Below are positions 15,864 to 24,300 of a stretch of 45,931 bases of DNA, piece after piece. Every line of letters begins with the position of its first letter. Position 1 is the stretch's first letter. Source of the stretch: Candidatus Segatella caccae (lineage in GTDB: Bacteria; Bacteroidota; Bacteroidia; Bacteroidales; Bacteroidaceae); contig USOQ01000010.1 of NCBI GenBank assembly GCA_900556395.1, forward strand, positions 1 through 45,931, in the 5' to 3' direction. The position numbers and the translations under genes are program-made. The notes under the pieces were generated by a model. The model was not told the origin of the DNA, ran no database searches, and worked only from the letters and a program-made list of their open reading frames with translations.

Positions 15864-17039
15864 TTATCGCTTCCTTCCCAAGTTGACTCCCACATAGAGA
15901 TTCAGTTCACCAAAAGAGTTGTTGGTGGAGAAACGATCCTTCTTATAGTTGTAAGTGTGAAGAATGATACTCGAACCAGCATACCAATGCGTATTGTTCC
16001 ATACCAAGGCAAAACGTCCGATACCATCAAGATTGAAGTTTCGGAAGCTAAACTCACGTGTCTTCTTACTTTCCTCACGCTCCACATCTCCCAAAGACTG
16101 GTTGTAAGCCAATGCCATAGAGAGTGACGCATTGAAGAGAAAATCCTTAGCGAAGACCCAGTTGTAAGCATAACCGCAACTGCCTGAAACATCCGTATAC
16201 TTCACTCTTCCAAAACGCAACTTGTTGTCGATATTGCCACCAAATTCTTCACCCATCTTGTCGACCACAACTTGTTCCAACTTCTCCCAGTCTACTTCAA
16301 GTGTGTGCTGCGTGTAACCTATACCTGCAAGCCAACTACCAGCACTTCTTCGTTGAACAGTGCTCTGCGCATAAGCTGCTGGATAAGAGAACCTTCTGTG
16401 ATTAAAAATATAGTAAAGATTAAAACCCTTTACGCTCGACTTCAGACCATCAAAATCAACACCCCTGACAGGAGTCGTATCAATTCCGTCGCCTAAATAC
16501 AGGCGTTTAATATGGTAGTCATTACCTGTTTGGCGCCAAAACAGGTCGACACCCAACAGACTACTATAAAGACTTAACGAGAATCCTTTCTTAGGTGAAT
16601 GAGAAGAGCCAAAACCAATGTTCTTTAAGTCTATAGCATAACCCAAGAACACCCATCTCCATCCTACATAAGGTCCCAGTCGATAGGTTACATCAGGAGC
16701 AAAAGAAATGCTCTGCCCATCCTTATTAGATAGTGTGTAGCGCTCGTAAGTATTGGTATTTTGCAGCATGACGGTATAGTTATAATGCTGCGACTCGATG
16801 TAATTTTCATCGGTAGTATTAAATTCCCTAAACAATTTGGTAAAGACATCTCCCACCCTATGAAAGAACGTTTTCTTATGACGCGCAAGCACGGTGCTGT
16901 CTGAAGAATGAGAACGAAACATCGTTGAATTAAAAAGGGTGCCAAGCAGTGTAGAATCAGACATTTCTTCGGCACCTCTACAGGGAGTGTCGTAAGCCAA
17001 ACATAATAGTGCTATAGTGATGAATGTCTTGATTTTCAT
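15864..17039 (-). CDS. DUF4421 family outer-membrane-like protein
   Basis: A 391-residue secreted protein with a signal peptide (MKIKTFITIALLCLAYDTPCRG). The body matches DUF4421, with DENYIESQHYNYTVMLQNTN and the glycine- and aromatic-rich strands GPYVGWRWVFLGYAIDL typical of outer-membrane beta-barrels, ending in an aromatic-rich strand before the basic C-terminus. Its function is unknown. I chose the ATG at 17039: the longer reading to 17162 adds 41 residues before the signal peptide and begins upstream of the -7 element at 17123-17130. It is followed closely by the DUF1460 amidase, so an envelope role is likely. Confidence 0.85.
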   Translation of the reverse strand: MKIKTFITIALLCLAYDTPCRGAEEMSDSTLLGTLFNSTMFRSHSSDSTVLARHKKTFFHRVGDVFTKLFREFNTTDENYIESQHYNYTVMLQNTNTYERYTLSNKDGQSISFAPDVTYRLGPYVGWRWVFLGYAIDLKNIGFGSSHSPKKGFSLSLYSSLLGVDLFWRQTGNDYHIKRLYLGDGIDTTPVRGVDFDGLKSSVKGFNLYYIFNHRRFSYPAAYAQSTVQRRSAGSWLAGIGYTQHTLEVDWEKLEQVVVDKMGEEFGGNIDNKLRFGRVKYTDVSGSCGYAYNWVFAKDFLFNASLSMALAYNQSLGDVEREESKKTREFSFRNFNLDGIGRFALVWNNTHWYAGSSIILHTYNYKKDRFSTNNSFGELNLYVGVNLGRKR

Positions 17040-17122
17040 TTGCAAATTGCTCTTTGGGACTGGAAACTCCAGATATTTTTGATTATTACTGAATGGTCTC
17101 ATGTTGGAAAGATGAGTGTTTA

Positions 17123-17130
17123 CAAAAGTA
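17123..17130 (-). promoter_or_regulatory. Candidate -7 element for DUF4421-DUF1460
   Basis: TACTTTTG on the minus strand fits the -7 consensus and lies 83 nt before the start at 17039. No TTTG is seen at the proper distance, so the call rests on one element. Confidence 0.45.
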
Positions 17131-17247
17131 TTAAAAAAATCTTTTATAAACGAATAACTCATATTTTATTTAACAATTAATAATTTGAAGTACAAAATGC
17201 ACTAACGCAATCGTTTTAGTAAAATAAACCTAATAAATGGCGTTTTT

Positions 17248-17280
17248 TTTGGTGTATTGCCAAAAAATAATGTATATTTG
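17248..17280 (+). promoter_or_regulatory. Promoter of uxaC
   Basis: TTTG (17248-17251) and TATATTTG (17273-17280) are 21 nt apart, a strong match to the Bacteroidota consensus. Initiation near 17287 gives a leader of about 33 nt. Confidence 0.85.
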
Positions 17281-17319
17281 CAAGTCGAAAGGCAAAACTT
17301 TAAAAACTAAATTACAATT

Positions 17320-18723
17320 ATGAAACAATTTATGGATGAAAACTTCCTGCTCGATACCAAAACTGCGCAGGATTTGTTCCACAATCATGCGGCTAAAATG
17401 CCTATCATCGATTATCACTGTCACCTGATTCCTGAAATGGTAGCTAACGACCATCAGTTTAAGAGCATCACAGAGCTCTGGCTGGGAGGTGACCACTACA
17501 AGTGGCGTGCTATGCGTACCAATGGTGTAGACGAGCGTTTCTGCACAGGTACTGATACCACCGACTGGGAGAAGTTTGAGAAGTGGGCTGAGACCGTACC
17601 TTACACATTCCGTAATCCTTTGTACCATTGGACTCACCTTGAGTTGAAGACAGCTTTCGGCATCGAAAAGCAGTTGAGTCCTAAGACAGCACGCGAAATC
17701 TTCGACGAGTGTAACGAGAAGTTACAGCAGCCTGAATATACCGCTCGTGGTTTCATGCGCCGCTACAATGTAGAGTGTGTATGTACTACCGACGACCCTA
17801 TTGATGACTTGCGCTATCACAAGCAGACTCGCGAGAGTGGCTTTGAGATCAAGATGATTCCTGCATGGCGTCCAGACAAGGCTATGAATATCGAGAAGCC
17901 TGACTTTGCTGAATATATGAACAAGTTGGGTGAGGTTGCTGGTGTTACTGTTACTACATTCCAGGATATGGTGGATGCACTGCAGAATCGTCACGACTTC
18001 TTCAGCGAGAATGGTTGTAAACTGAGCGACCACGGTATTGAGGAGTTCTACGATGAGCCTTACACAGACTCACAGATCGAGACTATCTTCGCTAAGGCTA
18101 TGCGCGGTCAACAGCTCTCTGCTCTTGAGATTCGCCAGTACAAGCACGCTTTCTTAAAGGTTTGCGCTGAGATGGATTATGCTGCCGACTGGACTCAGCA
18201 GTACCACTATGGTGCCATCCGTGACAACAACACTCTGATGTACAACAAGTTGGGCGCTGACACTGGCTTCGATTCTATCGGTGAGTTTACTACAGCTAAG
18301 GCTATGAGCCATTTCCTCAACGAGCTCAACATGGAAGGTAAGTTGACCCGTACAATCCTCTACACACTGAACCCATGTGCCAATGAGGTGATTGCCACTA
18401 TGCTTGGTAATTTCCAGGACGGTTCTTGCCCAGGCAAGATTCAGTTTGGTTCAGGCTGGTGGTTCAACGATCAGCTCGATGGTATGACTCGTCAGATGAA
18501 CGCACTCTCAGTATTAGGTTTGCTGAGCCGCTTCGTAGGTATGTTGACAGACTCTCGTTCATTCCTCAGCTACCCACGTCACGAGTATTTCCGTCGTCTG
18601 CTTTGCAACTTGCTTGGCAACGATGTAGAGAAGGGCTTGTTGCCTAACGACATGGAGAGCCTCTCTCGCATGGTAGAGGATATCTCTTACAACAATGCTC
18701 GCAACTACTTCAAGTTTTATTAA
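17320..18723 (+). CDS. uxaC: Uronate (glucuronate/galacturonate) isomerase
   Basis: This 467-residue amidohydrolase-superfamily enzyme converts D-galacturonate to D-tagaturonate and D-glucuronate to D-fructuronate. The metal-binding HxH is His33/His35 in IIDYHCHL, and the family stretches TDDPIDDLRYH and QFGSGWWFNDQLDGM are intact. The length is normal for the family. Its product would feed UxaB encoded at 245-1726. It is a single-gene unit with its own promoter and terminator, convergent with an AraC-type regulator gene. Confidence 0.95.
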   Translation: MKQFMDENFLLDTKTAQDLFHNHAAKMPIIDYHCHLIPEMVANDHQFKSITELWLGGDHYKWRAMRTNGVDERFCTGTDTTDWEKFEKWAETVPYTFRNPLYHWTHLELKTAFGIEKQLSPKTAREIFDECNEKLQQPEYTARGFMRRYNVECVCTTDDPIDDLRYHKQTRESGFEIKMIPAWRPDKAMNIEKPDFAEYMNKLGEVAGVTVTTFQDMVDALQNRHDFFSENGCKLSDHGIEEFYDEPYTDSQIETIFAKAMRGQQLSALEIRQYKHAFLKVCAEMDYAADWTQQYHYGAIRDNNTLMYNKLGADTGFDSIGEFTTAKAMSHFLNELNMEGKLTRTILYTLNPCANEVIATMLGNFQDGSCPGKIQFGSGWWFNDQLDGMTRQMNALSVLGLLSRFVGMLTDSRSFLSYPRHEYFRRLLCNLLGNDVEKGLLPNDMESLSRMVEDISYNNARNYFKFY

Positions 18724-18755
18724 TAAGGTGTAAGTAGTAATACCGACTATAAGCA

Positions 18756-18796
18756 TAGAGGTGTGTCAAATGATTTTTGACACACCTCTATTTCTT
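18756..18796. terminator. Terminator of uxaC
   Basis: Perfect 15-bp arms TAGAGGTGTGTCAAA (18756-18770) and TTTGACACACCTCTA (18776-18790) enclose a 5-nt loop and are followed by TTTCTTTT. It may also serve the converging AraC gene. Confidence 0.92.
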
Positions 18797-18869
18797 TTAA
18801 AAACATTAATGGATTGATGAAGTAAGGAGTGATTTCTCTCCTACTTTATTACTCTATTTTCTATCCACA

Positions 18870-19757
18870 CTATACAATAATTCGGGTCTTGTGATAGTTC
18901 TCACGAAACTCAGTAGGCGAACAACCCTTTTTCTTCTTAAATATACGATTGAAGTTGCTGAGATTGTTGAAACCGCAGTCGAAACCTATCTCACTAATCG
19001 ACTTGGCTGTATCTACCAACATACGTGCAGCATAACCTAAACGCAAATCAATGATATATTCGCTGATGTTGCGACCTGTATGCAACTTGAAGAATCTACT
19101 GAAAGCACTGGGACTCATACCCGCTAAATCTGCAAGCATAGGCAGACGCAAATCATCCATATAGTTTTTAGAGATGTAGTTCTTTACCTTCAAGATACGA
19201 CGACTATCATCTTCTACGGTTACCTTTGCATAACTACTCGATGCCAATGTGCGTGCATTGTCACATTTAGATAACTCGTAGAGAATGGTGAGAAACTGCT
19301 GCACGGCATAGAAGCCATCCTTGATAGAACTAAGTGAATCGAGAAGACCATAAACCTTCATGATGGCTTTCATCGGGAAGACCAAACCCTTCTTGGCTTC
19401 TTGCATCATGCGGGTTATACTGGAATATGGATTGCGACCAAAGAGGGTTTCATCACCCATACTGAAGTCAAACTGAATGGTTATCTCACGGATGTCCTCG
19501 CTCTTACATTCATTCTGTTCCCACACATGCTCCAACTCACCTGATGTGATAAGACAGAGATCATACTCGCCGATAACTTCCTGCGAGTCACCCACGATGC
19601 GACGCACTCCTTGTGCATTCTCAACAAAGTTGAGCTCAAAAACAGAATGATTGTGAATGGGGTAAGTAAACTCCTTCTTGTGCCTATCGGCGATATAGAG
19701 AACATCCTTACCCATCAATGGCGTGATTTCATGAATTATTCTTCTTTCTTCTGACAT
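18870..19757 (-). CDS. AraC-family transcriptional regulator
   Basis: A 295-residue DNA-binding protein. Residues 20-110 form a cupin-type sensor (HNHSVFELNFVENAQGVRRI, then LITSGELEHVW), and residues about 193-290 carry the two helix-turn-helix motifs of AraC (LADLAGMSPSAFSRFFKLHT and ISEIGFDCGFNNLSNFNRIF, then KKKKGCSPTEFR). Such proteins usually sense small sugars or metabolites. It converges on uxaC, so uronate control is conceivable, but its target cannot be read from the sequence. A 45-bp imperfect palindrome lies 54 nt upstream of its start. Confidence 0.92.
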   Translation of the reverse strand: MSEERRIIHEITPLMGKDVLYIADRHKKEFTYPIHNHSVFELNFVENAQGVRRIVGDSQEVIGEYDLCLITSGELEHVWEQNECKSEDIREITIQFDFSMGDETLFGRNPYSSITRMMQEAKKGLVFPMKAIMKVYGLLDSLSSIKDGFYAVQQFLTILYELSKCDNARTLASSSYAKVTVEDDSRRILKVKNYISKNYMDDLRLPMLADLAGMSPSAFSRFFKLHTGRNISEYIIDLRLGYAARMLVDTAKSISEIGFDCGFNNLSNFNRIFKKKKGCSPTEFRENYHKTRIIV

Positions 19758-19810
19758 AATTAATAGATTGATTCTAAAGTTGTGTATTCATGTAGGGGTG
19801 GTAATCGATA

Positions 19811-19855
19811 CCGTATGTCGAGCGAAACTCATCGCTGATGTCGCACGACATACGG
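19811..19855. promoter_or_regulatory. Large imperfect palindrome upstream of the AraC gene
   Basis: Arms CCGTATGTCGAGCGA (19811-19825) and TCGCACGACATACGG (19841-19855) match at 14 of 15 positions. The 15-nt spacer contains CATC-GCT-GATG, which extends the symmetry. On the minus strand no T-run follows, so it fits an operator or a leader hairpin better than a dapA terminator. Confidence 0.55.
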
Positions 19856-19880
19856 CAAATAAAAAGAGTTGATCGTTGTT

Positions 19881-20768
19881 TTAAATACGAAGATCTTTCA
19901 AGATATCGCTCATCTTCTGCTTTGTCGCAATACGAGTAGGAACCAAAGGCAAGCGTAACTCGTTCTCAATAAAGCCCATATCGTTGAGGAGAGCCTTTAC
20001 ACCTGCGGGGTTACCATCTACAAAGAGAAGACTATAAAGCTCTGTGAAAGCATGATGAATCTTGCGAGCTGGCTCGTACTCACCACGGAACTCAAGACGA
20101 ATCATGCGACTGAAAGCCTTAGGAAGTGCATTACCGATAACAGAAATGACACCAGCAGCTCCACTCGCCACCATAGAGAAGGTAAGAGCGTCGTCACCAC
20201 TGATCACATCAAAATTATCAGGCTTGTTCTTAATAATTTCATCTACTTGCTCTAAGCTACCACTGGCTTCCTTAATAGCTACTACATTAGGGAAATCACG
20301 AGCGATACGACAGGTTGTCTCAGGTTTCATATTGATACCTGTACGGCCTGGTACATTATAAAGTACAATAGGCAGTGGGCTTACCTGTGCTATGGCCTTG
20401 AAGTGCTGATAAAGTCCTTCCTGCGATGGCTTATTATAATAAGGACAAATACTCAGAATGCCATCAATACCACTCCAATCTGTAGTTTGAATTTCTTCGA
20501 CAACTGCAGCGGTATTGTTACCACCACAATATTTCAAAATCTTAACACGGCCATGGTTAACCTCTTTCACCAACTCGGTAATCTTATTTTTCTCATCCTG
20601 AGTAAGACAAGGTGCCTCACCAGTAGTGGCAAGGATGCAGAGGAAATCCGCACCATTGTCTATTTGGAACTCAACCAGTTTCTTCAACGACTGATAATCT
20701 ACTGTACCATCGGTCTTGAAAGGGGTAATCAGGGCTACACCTAAGCCTTTGAATATATTCTGTGCCAT
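19881..20768 (-). CDS. dapA: 4-Hydroxy-tetrahydrodipicolinate synthase
   Basis: A 295-residue aldolase of the DapA family that condenses pyruvate with aspartate semialdehyde in the diaminopimelate/lysine pathway, which also feeds peptidoglycan. The Schiff-base lysine is Lys166 in VVAIKEASG, the catalytic tyrosine is Tyr137 in LYNVPGRTG with Arg142, and ATTGEAP (47-53) carries the threonines of the proton relay. The length is typical. It has its own promoter and lies divergently from truA. Confidence 0.95.
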   Translation of the reverse strand: MAQNIFKGLGVALITPFKTDGTVDYQSLKKLVEFQIDNGADFLCILATTGEAPCLTQDEKNKITELVKEVNHGRVKILKYCGGNNTAAVVEEIQTTDWSGIDGILSICPYYNKPSQEGLYQHFKAIAQVSPLPIVLYNVPGRTGINMKPETTCRIARDFPNVVAIKEASGSLEQVDEIIKNKPDNFDVISGDDALTFSMVASGAAGVISVIGNALPKAFSRMIRLEFRGEYEPARKIHHAFTELYSLLFVDGNPAGVKALLNDMGFIENELRLPLVPTRIATKQKMSDILKDLRI

Positions 20769-20792
20769 AATCTATAAATTCAAAATCGTTGG

Positions 20793-20823
20793 CAAAAATA
20801 CAATTTTATTGTCTATTTGCAAA
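20793..20823 (-). promoter_or_regulatory. Promoter of dapA
   Basis: Read on the minus strand, TTTG (20823-20820) precedes TATTTTTG (20800-20793) by 19 nt. Initiation near 20786 leaves a short leader of about 18 nt. Confidence 0.82.
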
Positions 20824-20879
20824 ACAAATTCATGTTTTTCTTTCAAGATTATATCATTTTGCAAAATATTTGGTACTAT

Positions 20880-20912
20880 TTTCGCATAATTCGTAGTTTT
20901 TTATTAATTTTG
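20880..20912 (+). promoter_or_regulatory. Probable promoter of truA
   Basis: TAATTTTG at 20905-20912 fits the -7 consensus, with TTTC (one mismatch to TTTG) 21 nt upstream at 20880-20883. Transcription from near 20919 supports the internal truA start at 20994 and excludes the ORF's first ATG at 20817. Confidence 0.6.
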
Positions 20913-20993
20913 CACGCAGTTTATAAACATTATGCTAAGCATTTTATAATCACACTTAATGCCCCTATTAAAGAATCAATATACTTTATCAGA

Positions 20994-21728
20994 ATGAGAT
21001 ATTTTATTTACTTTGGTTACGACGGTACCAACTATCATGGGTGGCAGATACAACCTAACGCCAACTCTGTACAAGCAGAGTTGCAAAAGGCATTGTCAAC
21101 GCTCTTACGAGAAAACATCGAGGTTGTGGGAGCTGGACGCACTGACACAGGCGTGCACGCAAGAAAAATGGCTGCTCATTTCGACTGGTCGGGAGAGGAA
21201 TTGGACACCACACAAATAGCCTATCGTCTTAATCGTATTCTGCCAAAAGATATTGCTGTGAGTGGGCTGCAACGAGTTGACGATGATATGCACGCACGCT
21301 TCTCTGCTACATCGCGTACTTATCATTATTATATTCATACATGTAAAGATGCCTTTCAACGACATTACTCTTTGCAAATGAACTTTCCACTCGACTTCGA
21401 GAGGATGAACCGCGCTGCACACCACTTCTTGCTACATGAAGACTATGCTGCCTTCTGTAAGGCTGGAGGAGACAACAAGACGACGCTCTGCCATGTGACA
21501 CAGGCTCAATGGATACAGACTTCGCCTACTACTTGGTATTTTGAGATAACAGCCAATCGTTTTCTCCGCAATATGGTGCGCGCCGTTGTAGGTACACTCA
21601 TCGATGTAGGTAGAGGAAAAATCAATGAAAGTCAGTTTCTCGATATTTTGAATAAGGGAACCCGTAGCGATGCTGGCGAGAGTATGCCTGGACACGCACT
21701 CTTCCTGGAGGAAGTGAAATATGGATAA
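20994..21728 (+). CDS. truA: tRNA pseudouridine(38-40) synthase
   Basis: A 244-residue TruA enzyme that makes pseudouridine at positions 38-40 of the tRNA anticodon arm. The catalytic aspartate is Asp51 in GAGRTDTGVHA, the N-terminal YFGYDGTNYHGWQ is diagnostic, and RFLRNMVRAVVGTLIDVG is conserved near the C-terminus. I start at ATG 20994 because the 59 residues upstream in frame are unlike the family and lie across the predicted promoter. Repeat copy R6 follows within 10 nt of the stop codon. Confidence 0.95.
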   Translation: MRYFIYFGYDGTNYHGWQIQPNANSVQAELQKALSTLLRENIEVVGAGRTDTGVHARKMAAHFDWSGEELDTTQIAYRLNRILPKDIAVSGLQRVDDDMHARFSATSRTYHYYIHTCKDAFQRHYSLQMNFPLDFERMNRAAHHFLLHEDYAAFCKAGGDNKTTLCHVTQAQWIQTSPTTWYFEITANRFLRNMVRAVVGTLIDVGRGKINESQFLDILNKGTRSDAGESMPGHALFLEEVKYG

Positions 21729-21735
21729 TATAAAG

Positions 21736-21912
21736 TAGCTCAACTTTCGCAAATGGGGAAGTTAAAGAATTTAAAGAAGTTAAAGCCATATGCTTTAAAG
21801 CTAAACATACAACATATACAACAAAAAAGGCTATTGGCTATAACTTCTAACTCCCGATGGGAGTGATAACTTCTTTAGCTACTATAACTTCCGTACATGC
21901 GAAACTTCAGTA
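21736..21912 (+). repeat. Dispersed inverted-repeat element, near full-length copy R6
   Basis: This roughly 177-bp reference copy runs from CTCAACTTTCGCAAATGGGG to CGTACATGCGAAACTTCAG, with terminal regions imperfectly inverted relative to each other. Inner arms GAAGTTAAAGCC and GGCTATAACTTC (one mismatch) flank an A-rich core that has an extra ACATATACA relative to other copies. The rest of the gap to 22057 holds no recognisable promoter or gene. Confidence 0.9.
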
Positions 21913-22056
21913 AAGAAGGAGAATGACTGGATTTTCTCCTTACTATCCGTACCTACTACCTTGGGGAGTAACAACTCCCCTATCCCCCAATATTTTAAAT
22001 AATTACCGACTTGTGAAAGAATAGTACAGTACATTATATTATATACATAAAAAATC

Positions 22057-22974
22057 ATGTGGTTAATATTAGCTTTTCTCTCAGCCACTCTGCTGGGTTT
22101 TTATGACGCTTTTAAGAAAAAAGCACTTTCAGGTAACGCTGTCATCCCTGTATTGTTTCTCAACACTTTATTCTCATCAATTATCTTCGTTCCATTCATC
22201 GTGACGAGCTACACAACGAATGTCTTAGATGGCACCATATTTCATGTCGCTACAGGAGGATGGGAAGTGCATCGATACATCATATTGAAAAGTATTATCG
22301 TGCTGAGCAGCTGGACATTTGGATATTTTGGAATGAAGCATCTACCCCTCACCATCGTAGGGCCTATCAACGCCACTCGACCTGTCATGACACTCGTTGG
22401 AGCCATGCTCGTCTATGGTGAGGTACTGAATTTATACCAATGGACGGGTGTCATCTTAGCTGTAATCTCGTTCTTCATGCTGTCAAAAAGTGGCAAGAAA
22501 GAAGGCATCGACTTCAAGCATGACAAATGGATATACTTTATTGTTTTGGCAGCCATACTGGGAGCCATCAGTGGACTATACGACAAATATCTCATGGCTT
22601 CACCACAGAATGGTGGCGTAGGTCTCGACCGAATGATAGTACAAAGCTGGTATAATATCTACCAGTTAGGTATGATGGGTGTGATGATGATGATTCTGTG
22701 GTGGCCCACACGCCACAAAACAACTCCCTTCCGCTGGCATTGGTCTATCATCTTTATCAGCATCTTCCTGAGTGCAGCCGACTTTGTATATTTCTACGCC
22801 CTCAGCATACCTGGCGCCATGATCAGTATTGTGAGTATGGTACGAAGAGGAAGTGTCATCGTAAGTTTCCTCTTTGGCGCTGCTATCTTCCATGAAAAGA
22901 ACCTCAAGGCTAAGTTTGTCGACTTGCTATTAGTTCTTCTTGGTATGATTTTCCTTTACTTCGGAAGCAGATAA
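22057..22974 (+). CDS. EamA/DMT-family membrane transporter
   Basis: A 305-residue integral membrane protein with about ten hydrophobic helices arranged as two EamA-like halves (roughly residues 1-137 and 155-303). Typical elements are LTIVGPINATRPVMTLVGAM in the first half and the closing GMIFLYFG helix. The drug/metabolite transporter superfamily exports or imports small metabolites, and the substrate cannot be told from the sequence. It lies between two repeat copies (R6 and R7) and converges with the oxidoreductase gene. Confidence 0.88.
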   Translation: MWLILAFLSATLLGFYDAFKKKALSGNAVIPVLFLNTLFSSIIFVPFIVTSYTTNVLDGTIFHVATGGWEVHRYIILKSIIVLSSWTFGYFGMKHLPLTIVGPINATRPVMTLVGAMLVYGEVLNLYQWTGVILAVISFFMLSKSGKKEGIDFKHDKWIYFIVLAAILGAISGLYDKYLMASPQNGGVGLDRMIVQSWYNIYQLGMMGVMMMILWWPTRHKTTPFRWHWSIIFISIFLSAADFVYFYALSIPGAMISIVSMVRRGSVIVSFLFGAAIFHEKNLKAKFVDLLLVLLGMIFLYFGSR

Positions 22975-23063
22975 TCAAGCACTCACCTGATTTGGAATAA
23001 CTATCCCCATTATTTATATGGCTATCAAAAACCATCTTTATAGCACATTCGAACACTCTATAT

Positions 23064-23240
23064 TGAACCTTCGCAAGTGGAAAGTTTAAGAGAAGGAAGT
23101 GGGAAGTTAGTAGAAAGAAAGAAAGAAAGAAGGAAGGAAGTAGGAAAGTTAAGTATATCAATAAAAGCCAAATGCTTTATTGCAAACTTTTAGCAATAAA
23201 GCATTTGGCTTTTATTGATAGAACTTCTTTATCTACTATC
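23064..23240 (+). repeat. Dispersed inverted-repeat element, variant copy R7 with long perfect hairpin
   Basis: The left end TTGAACCTTCGCAAGTGG aligns with the left end of R6. A purine tract follows (repeated GAAA, then GGAA, 23113-23140). The centre is a perfect 28-bp inverted repeat (23156-23183 and 23193-23220) around a 9-nt spacer and includes AAAGCCAAATGC-like arms. The right end seen in R5 and R6 is not recognisable. It lies between converging genes and could terminate both. Confidence 0.75.
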
Positions 23241-23262
23241 CCACAGAGAGAATGAACAATCC

Positions 23263-24255
23263 TTAATTCTTCCACAGGATGCGATCAAGCACCCAGTTAG
23301 TAGGAGTAGCAGAGATACAAGTACATTCGCAGGTTCCAATGCCCTGAAGGTCTTCTATCACACTCTTGATAATAGGCAACTGCACATACGACGGATTAGG
23401 TACGACGATACTTCTCCGTCCTTCGCTATTAACAAGGAGGATGGGGTCATAGTCGAAGACAGAAAACGAGAGAGACCCCTTGTCGCCAATCAGTTCTATA
23501 CGATCTTCTTTGGCACTCTCATGACCTACAAAACACCAACTGCCACTACCAGGAATACCACTCTCAAAATAAAAACATGCCGAGATTGTATCTTCAGCTT
23601 CATAGAGATGGGCGCAGTTGGCTGGATAACCATGCGCACGAGTTATAACACCGAATATATGCTGCAACAAGTCGAGTTGATGAGGTGCAAGGTCATAGAA
23701 ATATCCACCACCCGAGATATCTGGCTGAAGGCGCCAAGGCATCTCCTTTCCAGAAGTATAGTCGAGATCGCGCGGAGGTACAGAAAAACGTATTTGAACG
23801 TTGAGAACATTTCCGATACCTCCCTCTTCGATAATCTGTTTCACCTTACGGAAATAAGGTAAATAACGACGATAATAAGCCACATAGCATGGCACTCCCG
23901 TCTGCTCGCTTACTCGATTGATACGAATACAATCGTTGTAACTGGCAGCCAATGGTTTCTCTACATATACCGGTTTACCAGCCCTCATTGCCATAATGGC
24001 AAAGGTGGCATGAGACGAAGGAGGTGTGGCGATATAGACTGCGTTGACATCTGGATCGTCAATAAGTTCTTGAGCATCCGTATACCACTTACGTATGTGA
24101 TGGCGCTCTGCATAACTACGAGCCTTGTTCTCGCTACGACTCATCACGGCTACAACTTTCGAACCAGGAACTTCATTGAAGGCTGGTCCCGATTTCTTTT
24201 CGGTCACCTCACCGCAACCGATAAATCCCCAATGTATCTGCTTGATGCTTTCCAT
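23263..24255 (-). CDS. Gfo/Idh/MocA family oxidoreductase
   Basis: A 330-residue NAD(P)-dependent sugar-type dehydrogenase. The N-terminal Rossmann fold carries GFIGCGEVTEKKSGPAF, and the family EKP motif is Glu99-Lys100-Pro101 in GKPVYVEKPLAAS. The C-terminal domain includes DLAPHQLDLLQHIFG. The family acts on sugars, inositols and related polyols, and the substrate here is unknown. I prefer ATG 24255 over the in-frame GTG at 24279, which adds only NQKERRE-like residues. It follows engB by 45 nt and probably shares its transcript. Confidence 0.9.
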   Translation of the reverse strand: MESIKQIHWGFIGCGEVTEKKSGPAFNEVPGSKVVAVMSRSENKARSYAERHHIRKWYTDAQELIDDPDVNAVYIATPPSSHATFAIMAMRAGKPVYVEKPLAASYNDCIRINRVSEQTGVPCYVAYYRRYLPYFRKVKQIIEEGGIGNVLNVQIRFSVPPRDLDYTSGKEMPWRLQPDISGGGYFYDLAPHQLDLLQHIFGVITRAHGYPANCAHLYEAEDTISACFYFESGIPGSGSWCFVGHESAKEDRIELIGDKGSLSFSVFDYDPILLVNSEGRRSIVVPNPSYVQLPIIKSVIEDLQGIGTCECTCISATPTNWVLDRILWKN

Positions 24256-24300
24256 TTCTCTACGTTCTTTTTGATTCACAGCCTCAACAAGCGGGCTGCT

